Assembly: GCA_026392135.1 (NCBI GenBank)
Contig: JAPLCR010000308.1
Span: 1 to 23,181 of the forward strand
Direction: 5' to 3'
Length of the DNA stretch: 23,181 nt
Source of the DNA: Armatimonadota bacterium
GTDB lineage: Bacteria; Armatimonadota; Chthonomonadetes; Chthonomonadales; Chthonomonadaceae
Each line of letters starts with the position of its first letter. Within the stretch, counting starts at the first letter, position 1. Both the position numbers and the translations under genes were made by a program. The notes below the pieces were generated by a model. It searched no databases. It had not been told where the DNA came from and saw only the letters and a list, made by a program, of their open reading frames with translations. Of this stretch, positions 1 through 6,808 are shown one piece after another.

Positions 1-275
1 TCGAGATTCCCATCGTTATCGTAGTCGAGAAATGCGGCTCCGCCTCCCGCCGTATCCAGAATGGTGAGTGGGCTACGCCCTTCATGACCCCATTGGAAGG
101 CTAGCCCAACCTGCCCACTGACCTCTCGGAAGAGTGCTGGGGCTTGGCTTGGGGGAGGAAGGGGGGTGGTGTCAGGCTCTTTAGGGGCGGTAATACACCC
201 TGTGAGAGTTGCCGTTAGGGCGACGAGAAGAAGCAGGGCGAAGCGCTGGCTTCGCCCTCTGGCAGATATTTGCAA
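1..275 (-). CDS. FG-GAP/CRTAC-type lipoprotein, N-terminal part (cut by window edge)
   Basis: This is the first 91 codons of a gene that runs off the left edge. I chose a TTG start at 275, right after the TGA of the upstream ligase gene (277-279), because it gives a good lipoprotein signal: basic residues, the hydrophobic run ALLLLVALTATL, then the lipobox LTGC. A proline-rich linker (TTPLPPPSQAPA) follows. Then comes EVSGQVGLAFQW and, further on, GGGAAFLDYDNDGNL, which is the calcium-binding FG-GAP/VCBS motif seen at the start of CRTAC1/ASPIC-UnbV type beta-propellers. The product is probably an outer-surface or periplasmic lipoprotein; its function is unknown. It is likely co-transcribed with the ligase gene, since stop and start are one base apart. 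The family call rests on one motif, and the non-ATG start is the least certain part. Confidence 0.7.
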   Translation of the reverse strand, partial: MQISARGRSQRFALLLLVALTATLTGCITAPKEPDTTPLPPPSQAPALFREVSGQVGLAFQWGHEGRSPLTILDTAGGGAAFLDYDNDGNL

Positions 276-276
276 A

Positions 277-1365
277 TCAGTACACGCCTTCAATGGTTTT
301 CTTCTCCATTGCTCCGAATGGGCGTACTTCACCCACTCCATCCCATGCCCAACGCCCAAACGGATGGCGGCGCATGGCTTCATCACGCTCTAGGAAGCGC
401 GGTATGAAGAACTCTTTCGTGAGGGTGGTGAGTTCCACTCGCCCCCACTCGCCATACCCCACATCTTCCGAAGTCTTTTCGGGGTTTACCACGCGCAAAA
501 CGGCGCGAGGTTGCGGTGCGTGGTAGGTGACGCTCCAGTTGTCTTCGGGGGTGAGCGGGCGGCTGCAGGCAAGCCCCATGAGCGTGTTTCCGTAGGTTGG
601 GACGAACTGCGCGTCCTCGCTCAAAACCTCTTCTACAAGGAAGCGAACCATCTGCGGGGTCATCTGCGTTCCGCCGCAAAACACGCCTTTAATGCCGGAA
701 TCGGCGACGGTTATCTTTTCGTCGAGGGCTTCCAGTAGTTTTGGCGTGGTGAAGAGGCAGGTGATGTCGCGGTTCTTCATTAGTGCCGCGCCCTGCTCCA
801 CAACGTGCTCCTTGTATTTGTTCGCCATGTCGTACTGCCCATCGGCGATGAGCCGCTTCACCCAACGCGGGTCGAGGTCTATATGGTAGCAACTACCTCC
901 GCGTATGTTGGCGAGATGCTCTATCGCGACGCGGAGGCGGCGAGGTCCTGTTGGTCCCAACATGAGCCAGTTCGCGCCTTTGGGGAAGTACTTTTCGTCC
1001 AGAAACTCCCCGAACTCCTCGTAGTCGCGCAGGTGGTCTTCCCATCCGATGCGCTGTTTGGGCATACCCGTCGTGCCGCCCGTCTCAAAGACGTGGAAAG
1101 GTCGCCCTTTGTAGGCTTTGGGAACCCACCGTTCGTTCTTTTCGTCGCGGAGCCACTCGTCTTGAAAGTGTGGGAACTTCTGCACGAGGTCGTTGAAAGA
1201 GTTCACCTCGGCGATAGGGTCGAAGCCCGCGTTCGCCTTCCACTCTAGCCAGAAGGGGGAGCCTGTCTCCTCAGAGAAGTGCCATGCGATAATCTCGCGA
1301 ACGTGCGTATCTAACCGCTCCCTAGCCGCTTGCACTGCGGCGGGAGAGACTTCATTATTTGTCAT
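277..1365 (-). CDS. AMP-binding (ANL superfamily) ligase-like protein, short form
   Basis: This 362-aa protein belongs to the adenylate-forming enzymes. The phosphate-binding motif TGGTTGMPKQR lies near residue 95. A CGG segment and the PTYGNTLMG segment match the nucleotide-binding core of phenylacetate-CoA ligase relatives. The chain ends near GRWAWDGVGEVRP, so the mobile C-terminal subdomain of about 100 residues, which carries the catalytic lysine in full-length PaaK-type ligases (about 430 aa), is missing. EhpF, a phenazine-pathway adenylating protein, is a comparably short ANL relative known from the literature, so a carboxylate-activating role is possible. The substrate cannot be told from sequence. 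The ATG at 1365 is preceded by AAAGGAC. The stop TGA at 277-279 almost touches the lipoprotein start. Confidence 0.75.
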   Translation of the reverse strand: MTNNEVSPAAVQAARERLDTHVREIIAWHFSEETGSPFWLEWKANAGFDPIAEVNSFNDLVQKFPHFQDEWLRDEKNERWVPKAYKGRPFHVFETGGTTGMPKQRIGWEDHLRDYEEFGEFLDEKYFPKGANWLMLGPTGPRRLRVAIEHLANIRGGSCYHIDLDPRWVKRLIADGQYDMANKYKEHVVEQGAALMKNRDITCLFTTPKLLEALDEKITVADSGIKGVFCGGTQMTPQMVRFLVEEVLSEDAQFVPTYGNTLMGLACSRPLTPEDNWSVTYHAPQPRAVLRVVNPEKTSEDVGYGEWGRVELTTLTKEFFIPRFLERDEAMRRHPFGRWAWDGVGEVRPFGAMEKKTIEGVY

Positions 1366-1501
1366 CGTCGTCCTTTTTGTATGTTTTGCCTTTTTTGACT
1401 CAAGCCCTCTATATCTCCTCTACACAAAGTGGATTAGGTGTCTGTAGGAGAATAATGAGATGTGGAAGGCTTTGGTCAGACACTGAAAGTACCTGCCTTT
1501 G

Positions 1502-1523
1502 AAAACCGCCGTCCTGCGGACGG
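1502..1523 (-). terminator. GC-rich hairpin followed by a T-run, candidate terminator
   Basis: Positions 1509-1523 read ccgtcctgcggacgg, a perfect 6-bp stem with a 3-base loop. On the minus strand it is followed by cggtttt (1502-1508). It lies 50 bases past the stop of the FGE-fold gene and upstream of the ligase gene. The stem is short, so this may also be a small palindromic repeat like those at 8433-8470. Confidence 0.4.
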
Positions 1524-1543
1524 ATTGATTGTTGTGCATGAAA

Positions 1544-1570
1544 CCCCTAACCTTGTGACAAGGATAGGGG
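1544..1570 (-). terminator. 12-bp hairpin just past the FGE-fold stop codon
   Basis: cccctaaccttg (1544-1555) pairs with caaggatagggg (1559-1570) over 12 positions with one mismatch and a 3-base loop. It sits four bases beyond the TAA at 1575-1577. Only three T follow on the minus strand, so intrinsic termination would be weak. Its position right after a C-type-lectin-fold gene is discussed under findings. Confidence 0.45.
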
Positions 1571-1574
1571 AGAA

Positions 1575-2093
1575 TTAGCGATGCCCTCGGTATACACAAC
1601 GAAAGCCGAATAGTGTGGCGATGTCTGTTGGGTTTGCTTTATAGCGGTAAGCGCAACGAAATCCAACCTGATGATAACCGTGCCATGACCCACCCCGCAC
1701 GACCCGCTGTCGCTTACCACTGGTTGGTCCTTGCGGATTATCGGTTTCTTTGGGGGCATACGCGCTATAAAAATCAGAACACCACTGCATTACATTCCCC
1801 ATCATGTCGTGTAATCCATAGCCATTTGCAGGGTAAGCTCCTACTGCCGAAGTGCCTCCGCTATCACCTGCAAAAATTTCAGAACAGCGTAACTTGCTAC
1901 GGTCAAATTCATTCCCCCAAGGATACTCTTTAAACGCTAAACCTCCGCGACACGCGTACTCCCATTCCGCCTCTGTTGGTAAGTCCAAGTATGCCCAATC
2001 ACAATACGCCTTAGCATCCTTCCAACTTACAATTACTATAGGGTGGTCTTTCTTGCTCCAACCAGGGTTGAAATCTGGAGTTACAATGGGCAT
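1575..2093 (-). CDS. FGE/SUMF1-fold C-terminal fragment (second half of a frameshifted gene)
   Basis: This is the distal half of the formylglycine-generating-enzyme-like domain that begins in the gene ending at 2122. The true open frame reaches back to 2135; the ATG at 2093 is just an internal methionine. Upstream codons give QYEKFCVATNRA, which joins naturally to the preceding fragment. Family hallmarks are VSWKDAKAYCDWA, LPTEAEWEYACRGG, GLHDMMGNVMQWCSDFY (usually GNVWEWC), RVVRGGSW and GFRCVYRG. The paired catalytic cysteines of true copper FGEs, found between GGS and the final RCA motif, are absent (the stretch reads GGSWHGYHQVGFRCAYR). This is therefore probably a binding or scaffold version of the fold, not an oxidase. 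As it stands the fragment has no convincing translation start of its own. Confidence 0.75.
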   Translation of the reverse strand: MPIVTPDFNPGWSKKDHPIVIVSWKDAKAYCDWAYLDLPTEAEWEYACRGGLAFKEYPWGNEFDRSKLRCSEIFAGDSGGTSAVGAYPANGYGLHDMMGNVMQWCSDFYSAYAPKETDNPQGPTSGKRQRVVRGGSWHGYHQVGFRCAYRYKANPTDIATLFGFRCVYRGHR

Positions 2094-2121
2094 TGCACGG
2101 TTTGTCGCTACACAGAATTTT

Positions 2122-2730
2122 TCATATTGTCCTACCTACAGTCACAACGTTCCTGCTCATCCAAAAACCATCTAAATTCACGCGACGCACTGGCTTCTCA
2201 TTTTTAAGAAGATAGTCGCATCCCATTGAAAATATGCCTTTGGGTATCCATATCATCTCTAGTCTGGTTTGTGCATCAAGGTAGGATTCTCCTTCATTCC
2301 ACCCTTGCCTCCGCGTCTTTCCTCTCTGTTTTACCTCTTCTGCTCGTCTTAATTCCTCTTCCCTGCGATTTATCTTTTGCTTTTCTTGTTCATGCTTCTT
2401 AGCCTCGCTTCGCCTTAATTCTTCTTCCCTACGTTTTGTTTTTTGCTCTTCTTGCTCACGCTTTTTAGCCTCACTGTAAGCCTCATGAGAATTCCTATTC
2501 CCTGTTTTTCGAGACCATTCTAAATCATACTCAACTCTCTTTGCATTATCTCCCAGAATATCCCAAGCGAGGTTTAATCGCTTTGCTTTTTCTGTAGCGT
2601 TGGGGGTATTCTGGTTGAAATCGGGGTGATAGCGACGCGATAACGTGTAGTCTTTTAGGCGTATCTCTTCACGTGTAGCATCGCTAGAAACCTCCAACTC
2701 CTTATAAAGGTCAATATCAAATTTAGCCAT
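2122..2730 (-). CDS. J-domain / coiled-coil / FGE-fold fusion, N-terminal fragment (frameshifted)
   Basis: Residues 8-70 form a DnaJ J-domain with the HPD tripeptide intact (RRYHPDFNQN) and a closing AKRVEYDLEW. Residues 87-130 are a charged coiled coil made of two copies of a 22-residue unit starting EAKKREQEEQK and EAKKHEQEKQK. Residues 158-199 begin an FGE/SUMF1 domain (MIWIPKGIFSMGCD, EKPVRRVNLDGFW, VVTVG), then the frame runs into TGA at 2122-2124. Reading one base less between 2124 and 2136 (for example in ggtagg) continues the domain as VTVGGQYEKFC into the next fragment, giving about 385 aa in total. J-domains recruit Hsp70; fusion to an FGE fold suggests a chaperone-linked binding protein. 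The frame break may be a real mutation or a sequence error. The region is AT-richer than its neighbours. Confidence 0.75.
   Translation of the reverse strand: MAKFDIDLYKELEVSSDATREEIRLKDYTLSRRYHPDFNQNTPNATEKAKRLNLAWDILGDNAKRVEYDLEWSRKTGNRNSHEAYSEAKKREQEEQKTKRREEELRRSEAKKHEQEKQKINRREEELRRAEEVKQRGKTRRQGWNEGESYLDAQTRLEMIWIPKGIFSMGCDYLLKNEKPVRRVNLDGFWMSRNVVTVGRTI
2341..2472 (-). repeat. Two tandem 66-bp units coding the coiled coil
   Basis: Residues 87-108 and 109-130 of the J-domain protein are near-identical 22-residue units rich in E, K, R and Q, corresponding to two adjacent 66-bp DNA units. They form a heptad-like charged helix between the J-domain and the FGE fold, and probably arose by in-frame duplication. 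Confidence 0.7.
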
Positions 2731-3035
2731 TGCGTTCTTTCATTGCATAGTAACGCTTCGTCTAATTCGTCAGGCTCTGACAGGCACACGAATTTCCGTG
2801 CCTGACATCGGGCTAGAACCCGTTTTGAAATTACCTTGGCATTAGTAACCAATGGTGCTAGTTCACAATGTCATTAAATATCAATAGCGCGTAGATATTT
2901 GCTTGCGGGAGCCGCTTTGATTCTAAAGTACTTGCTGTAAGGATAAATGCGGTTGAAACCTCAAAATACTACAGGTTTGAAATGTCATCAAGTGATATTT
3001 GTGACAACAACAGTATTTCAAACTAGCACCATTGG
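2731..3035. other. 305-bp non-coding stretch, AT-rich
   Basis: No credible gene lies here. It contains a hairpin at 2781-2804 (caggcac / gtgcctg, 7-bp stem) in the leader of the J-domain gene, and most of the inverted-repeat element 2846-3038. No convincing promoter could be picked out. Confidence 0.6.
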
Positions 3036-3038
3036 TTA
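2846..3038. mobile_element. 193-bp element with 18-bp perfect terminal inverted repeats (MITE-like)
   Basis: taaccaatggtgctagtt at 2846-2863 is the exact reverse complement of 3021-3038. Weaker pairing continues inward: tgatattt...tgaca near the right arm resembles the complement of tgtcattaaatatca on the left. The interior has no coding capacity. The stop codon of the 105-aa orphan (3036-3038) lies inside the right arm. No clear target-site duplication is visible, so this may be a MITE-like remnant or a large hairpin. Confidence 0.5.
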
Positions 3039-3353
3039 GTAGATTATCATAACGCCATCTTCGGTATATTGCGGCGAGGAGTCGGGGCGTTCGTCTAAGT
3101 AAATCACTATTCCGCATGAGCGTTTCGCCGCACTACGCGCAATGATATTATCGTAAGCCCTACTCGCTAAGGGAGGCTGCACCCCTAAATCTTCTTTTAC
3201 ACGTCCCTGAAGGGCGCGTTCGTAAATACGCAACGCCTCTTCTGGAACTCCCTCCCCTTCGCACTTCCATACCTTACCCCTAATCGTCGCGAACACTGTT
3301 CCCATTCCAAACTCAAATTTTACTTGCGCCCCCGTCTTTACTAAGGTATCCAT
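3036..3353 (-). CDS. Hypothetical protein, 105 aa, partner of HExxH protein
   Basis: I do not recognise the family. The protein is soluble, with no signal peptide or membrane segment. A short beta-rich N-terminus (VKFEFGMGTVFATIRGK) is followed by a helical middle (EEALRIYERALQGRVKE) and a C-terminus ending in DGVMIIY. The start at 3353 is secure: ggggaggt lies 6-12 bases upstream, within the last codons of the HExxH gene, and only three bases separate the two genes, so translation is probably coupled. The last codons lie in the arm of the inverted-repeat element, so the original C-terminus may have been altered. A partner, inhibitor or specificity subunit of the HExxH protein is possible, but this is only guessed from the gene pairing. 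Confidence 0.65.
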   Translation of the reverse strand: MDTLVKTGAQVKFEFGMGTVFATIRGKVWKCEGEGVPEEALRIYERALQGRVKEDLGVQPPLASRAYDNIIARSAAKRSCGIVIYLDERPDSSPQYTEDGVMIIY

Positions 3354-3356
3354 GGA

Positions 3357-4130
3357 TTACCTCCCCCTTAAAACGTCGTACACAAATGCAAAGTGTTCAG
3401 GGTCTCCTTGTGCAAATACTTCGGGAAACTCACATAAGTATTGTACGCCCATTGACACAACTTCGCTAGCCCTGCCTCTATAATCTTTCCCCACGTATGG
3501 AGAAAGAAACTTGTCCTTCCAAGCCATCTCAGCCTCGCCATAAGATTGATTCTCCATAAGGTCTCTCAACCGTTCCAGAGGTTCCCTCACTGTGCGGCGA
3601 CGCAAAAACACAAGCGACTTTTGAAGTACGCTCTTATCTATATCCTCCAGCCAATGCCCTAGTTCATGGGCGACTGTCAGAGCGTCGGCGGTAGCCCCTA
3701 GTCGAATCAAAGAGTGACCATATAGATAGTCAGAACGTTCACCTATAGGGGGCGACTTTACAATCCTAACACTCCTGCCCTCTAGCGAAGGATGATTCGT
3801 CAAACTGGCGAACAGCCTCACTCCTTCCTCGACTAGCGCTCTGTCAGCCGAATCTCGCACATCGGAAAGCCATCTCACATTTAGAGGAGCGGGAACCTTC
3901 AAAATACTCCAAAGTTCCTCGTATCGCGTCTGTCTTATTTGGGCGAGTTCAGTCTCAACCGCGTTGCGACGGCTGTCCAACTCCGCCAATATATTGATAG
4001 CATCAACATATCCCGTTGCGGTAAAAAGCGCTTTCTCAATCTCATCAAAACGTTTTTCTAGATACCCAATCCGTTCGTATTTTGTCTTTAGACCTTGAAC
4101 GCGCTCTACCGCTTCCTCCCCTGATAACAT
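3357..4130 (-). CDS. HExxH zinc-metallopeptidase-like protein, 257 aa
   Basis: The N-terminal half (about 1-75) is helical and charged. Residues 151-162 read LTVAHELGHWLE, a canonical HExxH zinc-binding helix, and about 65 residues on comes ASEVVSMGVQYL, whose glutamate (223) could be the third ligand as in gluzincins. The ending (FPEVFAQGDPEHFAFVYDVLRGR) resembles, from memory, the metallopeptidase-like tail of some phage minor-head and related hypothetical proteins; this is a recollection, not a search. There is no signal peptide, so a cytoplasmic protein is likely. It starts 15 bases after the symporter stop and ends three bases before the 105-aa gene, so it may be read from the symporter operon. 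The substrate is unknown. Confidence 0.65.
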   Translation of the reverse strand: MLSGEEAVERVQGLKTKYERIGYLEKRFDEIEKALFTATGYVDAINILAELDSRRNAVETELAQIRQTRYEELWSILKVPAPLNVRWLSDVRDSADRALVEEGVRLFASLTNHPSLEGRSVRIVKSPPIGERSDYLYGHSLIRLGATADALTVAHELGHWLEDIDKSVLQKSLVFLRRRTVREPLERLRDLMENQSYGEAEMAWKDKFLSPYVGKDYRGRASEVVSMGVQYLCEFPEVFAQGDPEHFAFVYDVLRGR

Positions 4131-4145
4131 GACGCTTCCCTTCGT

Positions 4146-5909
4146 CTATCCTTTTGGGAAGTACTTCTCTATGGTCTCTTTGCTTGGCGGAGGCGTAAGA
4201 AGCGAGACAAGAATCATCAAGAGCAGAGAGCCTAACACCATCGGTACAACGGGTAGGTAGCCGTAGACTGTGACCTGTGTAGAGCGTAGGAACATATTAC
4301 CCAAATAGGGGAATATCTGTACAGGTTTTAGAGCGGTGGGCTTTCCGCCCGGCTTTTCGCCTTTTTTCGCACCTACGACAAGCGGCTTTTTGCCCTCTGG
4401 TTCGCCTGCGGGAGAGGTTACTGGGGGCTTGCCCTCGCCTGTAGGTAGTTGGGCGACCTGCTTGCCTTCACCTACTCCTGCGGGGGAGACACCCTCTGCG
4501 CCCGCAGGTTTGACTTTGCCGCTTAACGCTACTCGAACAGGCGGCTTGGGAGCCATAGAGTCGGAGTAGGCGGTGAGATACCATGTTCCAAAAATACACA
4601 CTGTTACCCATAGCGCAGAAGCCAACGCGCCGTACTTTGTACTACGTTTCCAGAAAAGCGCGGCTATCATTATGGGGGCGAGCGCGGCGAAGCCAGAGAA
4701 CGCGAACCGAATCGCCAACTCGAAGATGCTTGTAGGGCGCATAAGCGCGATAACGTAGGCAATCGTTGTTACGACGATAACGAAGCCGCGTGCAAAAATC
4801 ACCATGCCCTTCTCGCCGTACTTCTCTAACCCGCCGTAGTAGGAGAAGATGTCTTTGGTGAACATCGTGCTGAGGGCGAGTACCTGATGGCAGTCGCTAC
4901 CCATAACCGCGGAGATGATACCCGCGCCGAGCAGACCCGCCAACCATGCAGGGGCGTATTGAGAGAGGAGATGTAGCAGAACGCCATCTGTCTCTTTTAG
5001 TCCGGGAATGGCTTGCGCCCCCAACGCGCCTAGAAAGACGCAGGGGAGCCAGATGAGCATTATCGCGATAGGGTAGATAATAACGGTCTGCCTGAACGCC
5101 GACATTTTCTTCGCGGAGAGGCACATGATGCTCATGTGCGGAAACATAATGGACGAGAGCGGGATGAACAGATAACTCCAAAACACCTCTTGCGGCATAC
5201 GTTCACGAGAGAGGAGTGCGCCGTTTGCAGGGTCTGCCGCCATATTGTGTACAAAGTTGGATAGTCCGCCCGGAAGCCCATTTCCAATGGTGATGAAGGC
5301 GACGGTTCCGAAGAGCAGAAAAAGAATTGTCTGGAAAACATTTACCCACACAACTCCGCGCATACCTCCGAAAAAGACGTTTACCGTAACGACTATCGTC
5401 ACGATAAGGCAACCTAGCCAGTAGGGAATAAGCGGCGCGCTGTCGGCGGAGGAGCGTGAAATGTCTTGTAGAACCTGCCCGCCTCCGATGATACTGATAA
5501 TCATGTAGGGGATGAGCATGGCGGCGCTTAGGAAGAAGAGGTAGGTTCCTACCCGCGAACACTCCCACCTATCGCGAAAAAACTGCACCTGCGTCATGTG
5601 ACCGAATTTTTTGCCGAGCGACCAGATGCGCGTACCAATAAAGAATATCGTTAAAGGAATGACGATACCCGACGACGAAGCCATCATGCCGAAGATGCCG
5701 ATGCCTTGCTTGTACGCCGCGCCGGAGCTACCGAGTATGGCGAAGGCGGTCATATTCGTCGCAAAGAGCGAGAGAAAGAACACTGCGGGCCCAATACTGC
5801 GCCCTGCGAGGAAGAAGTCCTCGGTGTTCTGTTTGCCCCTGCGGAAGGCGACGCTACCAATGTAGGCGACTACGCACAGATAGAGCAGTATGACAATGAC
5901 AGGAATCAT
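4146..5909 (-). CDS. Sodium:solute symporter (SSS family) with a hydrophilic insertion
   Basis: This 587-aa membrane protein shows the SSS pattern: an N-terminal helix (PVIVILLYLCVVAYIGSVAF), then TEDFFLAGRSIGP, LSLFATNMTAFAILGSSG, and a long series of hydrophobic helices to about residue 447. Residues about 450-530 are a proline/glycine/lysine-rich low-complexity segment with repeated GEGK, PAG and GKP motifs. A final helix (550-571) and KETIEKYFPKG follow. The insertion is unusual for the family. Such transporters couple sodium entry to uptake of sugars, organic acids, amino acids or similar solutes; which one cannot be told. The purine-rich stretch aaaggaggaggg lies about 27 bases before the ATG, an unusually long gap, but no other start codon is in frame between them. 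The upstream DUF3311 gene is the usual small partner of such symporters. Confidence 0.88.
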   Translation of the reverse strand: MIPVIVILLYLCVVAYIGSVAFRRGKQNTEDFFLAGRSIGPAVFFLSLFATNMTAFAILGSSGAAYKQGIGIFGMMASSSGIVIPLTIFFIGTRIWSLGKKFGHMTQVQFFRDRWECSRVGTYLFFLSAAMLIPYMIISIIGGGQVLQDISRSSADSAPLIPYWLGCLIVTIVVTVNVFFGGMRGVVWVNVFQTILFLLFGTVAFITIGNGLPGGLSNFVHNMAADPANGALLSRERMPQEVFWSYLFIPLSSIMFPHMSIMCLSAKKMSAFRQTVIIYPIAIMLIWLPCVFLGALGAQAIPGLKETDGVLLHLLSQYAPAWLAGLLGAGIISAVMGSDCHQVLALSTMFTKDIFSYYGGLEKYGEKGMVIFARGFVIVVTTIAYVIALMRPTSIFELAIRFAFSGFAALAPIMIAALFWKRSTKYGALASALWVTVCIFGTWYLTAYSDSMAPKPPVRVALSGKVKPAGAEGVSPAGVGEGKQVAQLPTGEGKPPVTSPAGEPEGKKPLVVGAKKGEKPGGKPTALKPVQIFPYLGNMFLRSTQVTVYGYLPVVPMVLGSLLLMILVSLLTPPPSKETIEKYFPKG

Positions 5910-5957
5910 AAAAGTGTGGGCGAAAAGTTTTCCGCCCTCCTCCTTTCTTGTGTCGCA

Positions 5958-6584
5958 TTAGGAGCCGCTATTGGTCTCCTTAGTGGCTTCCTGTGAAAAT
6001 AGTTCTTCTAAGGTTACTAATTGGTTAGAGCGGGTGAGAGGCGCGATGCTCTCTCCCGTTGTCCACTCGGTAATGTTTTCGTACCCGTTGGTTGTTGGCG
6101 AACGGTGTGCGACTAATCGCGCCTTTACTACATCCAGAACCCAATACTCTTCAATGCCCGATTGCGCGTAGAGAAGGGCTTTCGTGTTGAGGTCGGTATA
6201 GAGACTACTATCCGATACTTCGACGACAAGCAGTAGGTCATTGGGCAGCGGGTTCTCTTTATAGGAGTGGAACTTTCCTCGTGTTACCGCGACATCGGGT
6301 AGCGGCTCGTTGATCCTTCCCGCCTCTCCAAGTATGCGAATAGGCAGTTGAACGCGAAGCCTATCTACTCCATATAAGCGAACAAGAGTATTGACAAGGG
6401 CGGAGACACAACTTGCGCGAACGCTAGTTTGTTCTGTTTTGTCTACTATTACTCCTTCGATGAGTTCATATCTGTCGGGGAGGAAGTCCAGCTCGCGTAG
6501 CCTGTCGCAGTCCTCTAGCGTCCACTTTTTGTAGTGGGGAAGCGATATGTAAAACTCTTCTGCGGGACGTTCTAGCGTCTTCAT
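5958..6584 (-). CDS. Uma2 family (DUF820) restriction-endonuclease-fold protein
   Basis: This 208-aa protein is typical of Uma2: WTLEDCDRLRELD, RYELIEGVIVDKT, then the PD-(D/E)XK-like core EPLPDVAVTRG ... LLLVVEVSDSS ... TKALLYAQSGIEEYWVLD. Catalytic acidic residues (D in LPDVAV, E in VVEVSD) and the lysine in LNTKALLYA are present. Members are abundant in cyanobacteria, planctomycetes, Armatimonadota and Chloroflexota; their biological role is not settled. Its ATG overlaps the TGA of the DUF3311 gene (ATGA at 6581-6584), and the symporter follows after 48 bases, so it sits inside the transporter operon. That placement looks like an insertion into an older DUF3311-SSS pair. Confidence 0.88.
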   Translation of the reverse strand: MKTLERPAEEFYISLPHYKKWTLEDCDRLRELDFLPDRYELIEGVIVDKTEQTSVRASCVSALVNTLVRLYGVDRLRVQLPIRILGEAGRINEPLPDVAVTRGKFHSYKENPLPNDLLLVVEVSDSSLYTDLNTKALLYAQSGIEEYWVLDVVKARLVAHRSPTTNGYENITEWTTGESIAPLTRSNQLVTLEELFSQEATKETNSGS

Positions 6585-6808
6585 TCCGCTTCCATCGGTA
6601 CATAGTCTTTCTCATCCACTTCCAGATGGCTGGGCCATAGGAACTTGACGAGCAGAGCCATGATGATAGTGGCGACCACCGAAAAACCTGCATGATAGGC
6701 AAGCCCTACGGGTAAGAATCCAAAAACGAGTTCCCTACTTTTCCAGAACCACGTGTCCTGATGTAGGCATAGTACTACGAAGACCAGTAAGCCGAGTAAC
6801 ACTCTCAT
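6581..6808 (-). CDS. DUF3311-like small membrane protein, symporter partner
   Basis: This 75-aa protein has two hydrophobic segments (MRVLLGLLVFVVLCL and HAGFSVVATIIMALLVKFLW) separated by FGFLPVGLAYHAG, followed by a short acidic tail. This layout matches the small DUF3311 proteins usually encoded beside SSS symporters; the probable role is an accessory membrane subunit. The ATG at 6808 has AAAGGA about 10 bases upstream. The first 74 bases overlap the 3' end of the propeller gene in another frame, which is odd (see findings). The stop overlaps the Uma2 start. Confidence 0.78.
   Translation of the reverse strand: MRVLLGLLVFVVLCLHQDTWFWKSRELVFGFLPVGLAYHAGFSVVATIIMALLVKFLWPSHLEVDEKDYVPMEAE

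Noticed and set aside
2655..2852. 65-codon minus-strand frame upstream of the J-domain gene
   Set aside because: It overlaps the clear J-domain start in another frame, begins inside the inverted repeat and has no recognisable features.
4336..4569. Repeated GC-rich units as a possible CRISPR or tandem array
   Set aside because: These units code the low-complexity Pro/Gly/Lys insertion of the symporter; spacing is irregular and there are no spacers.
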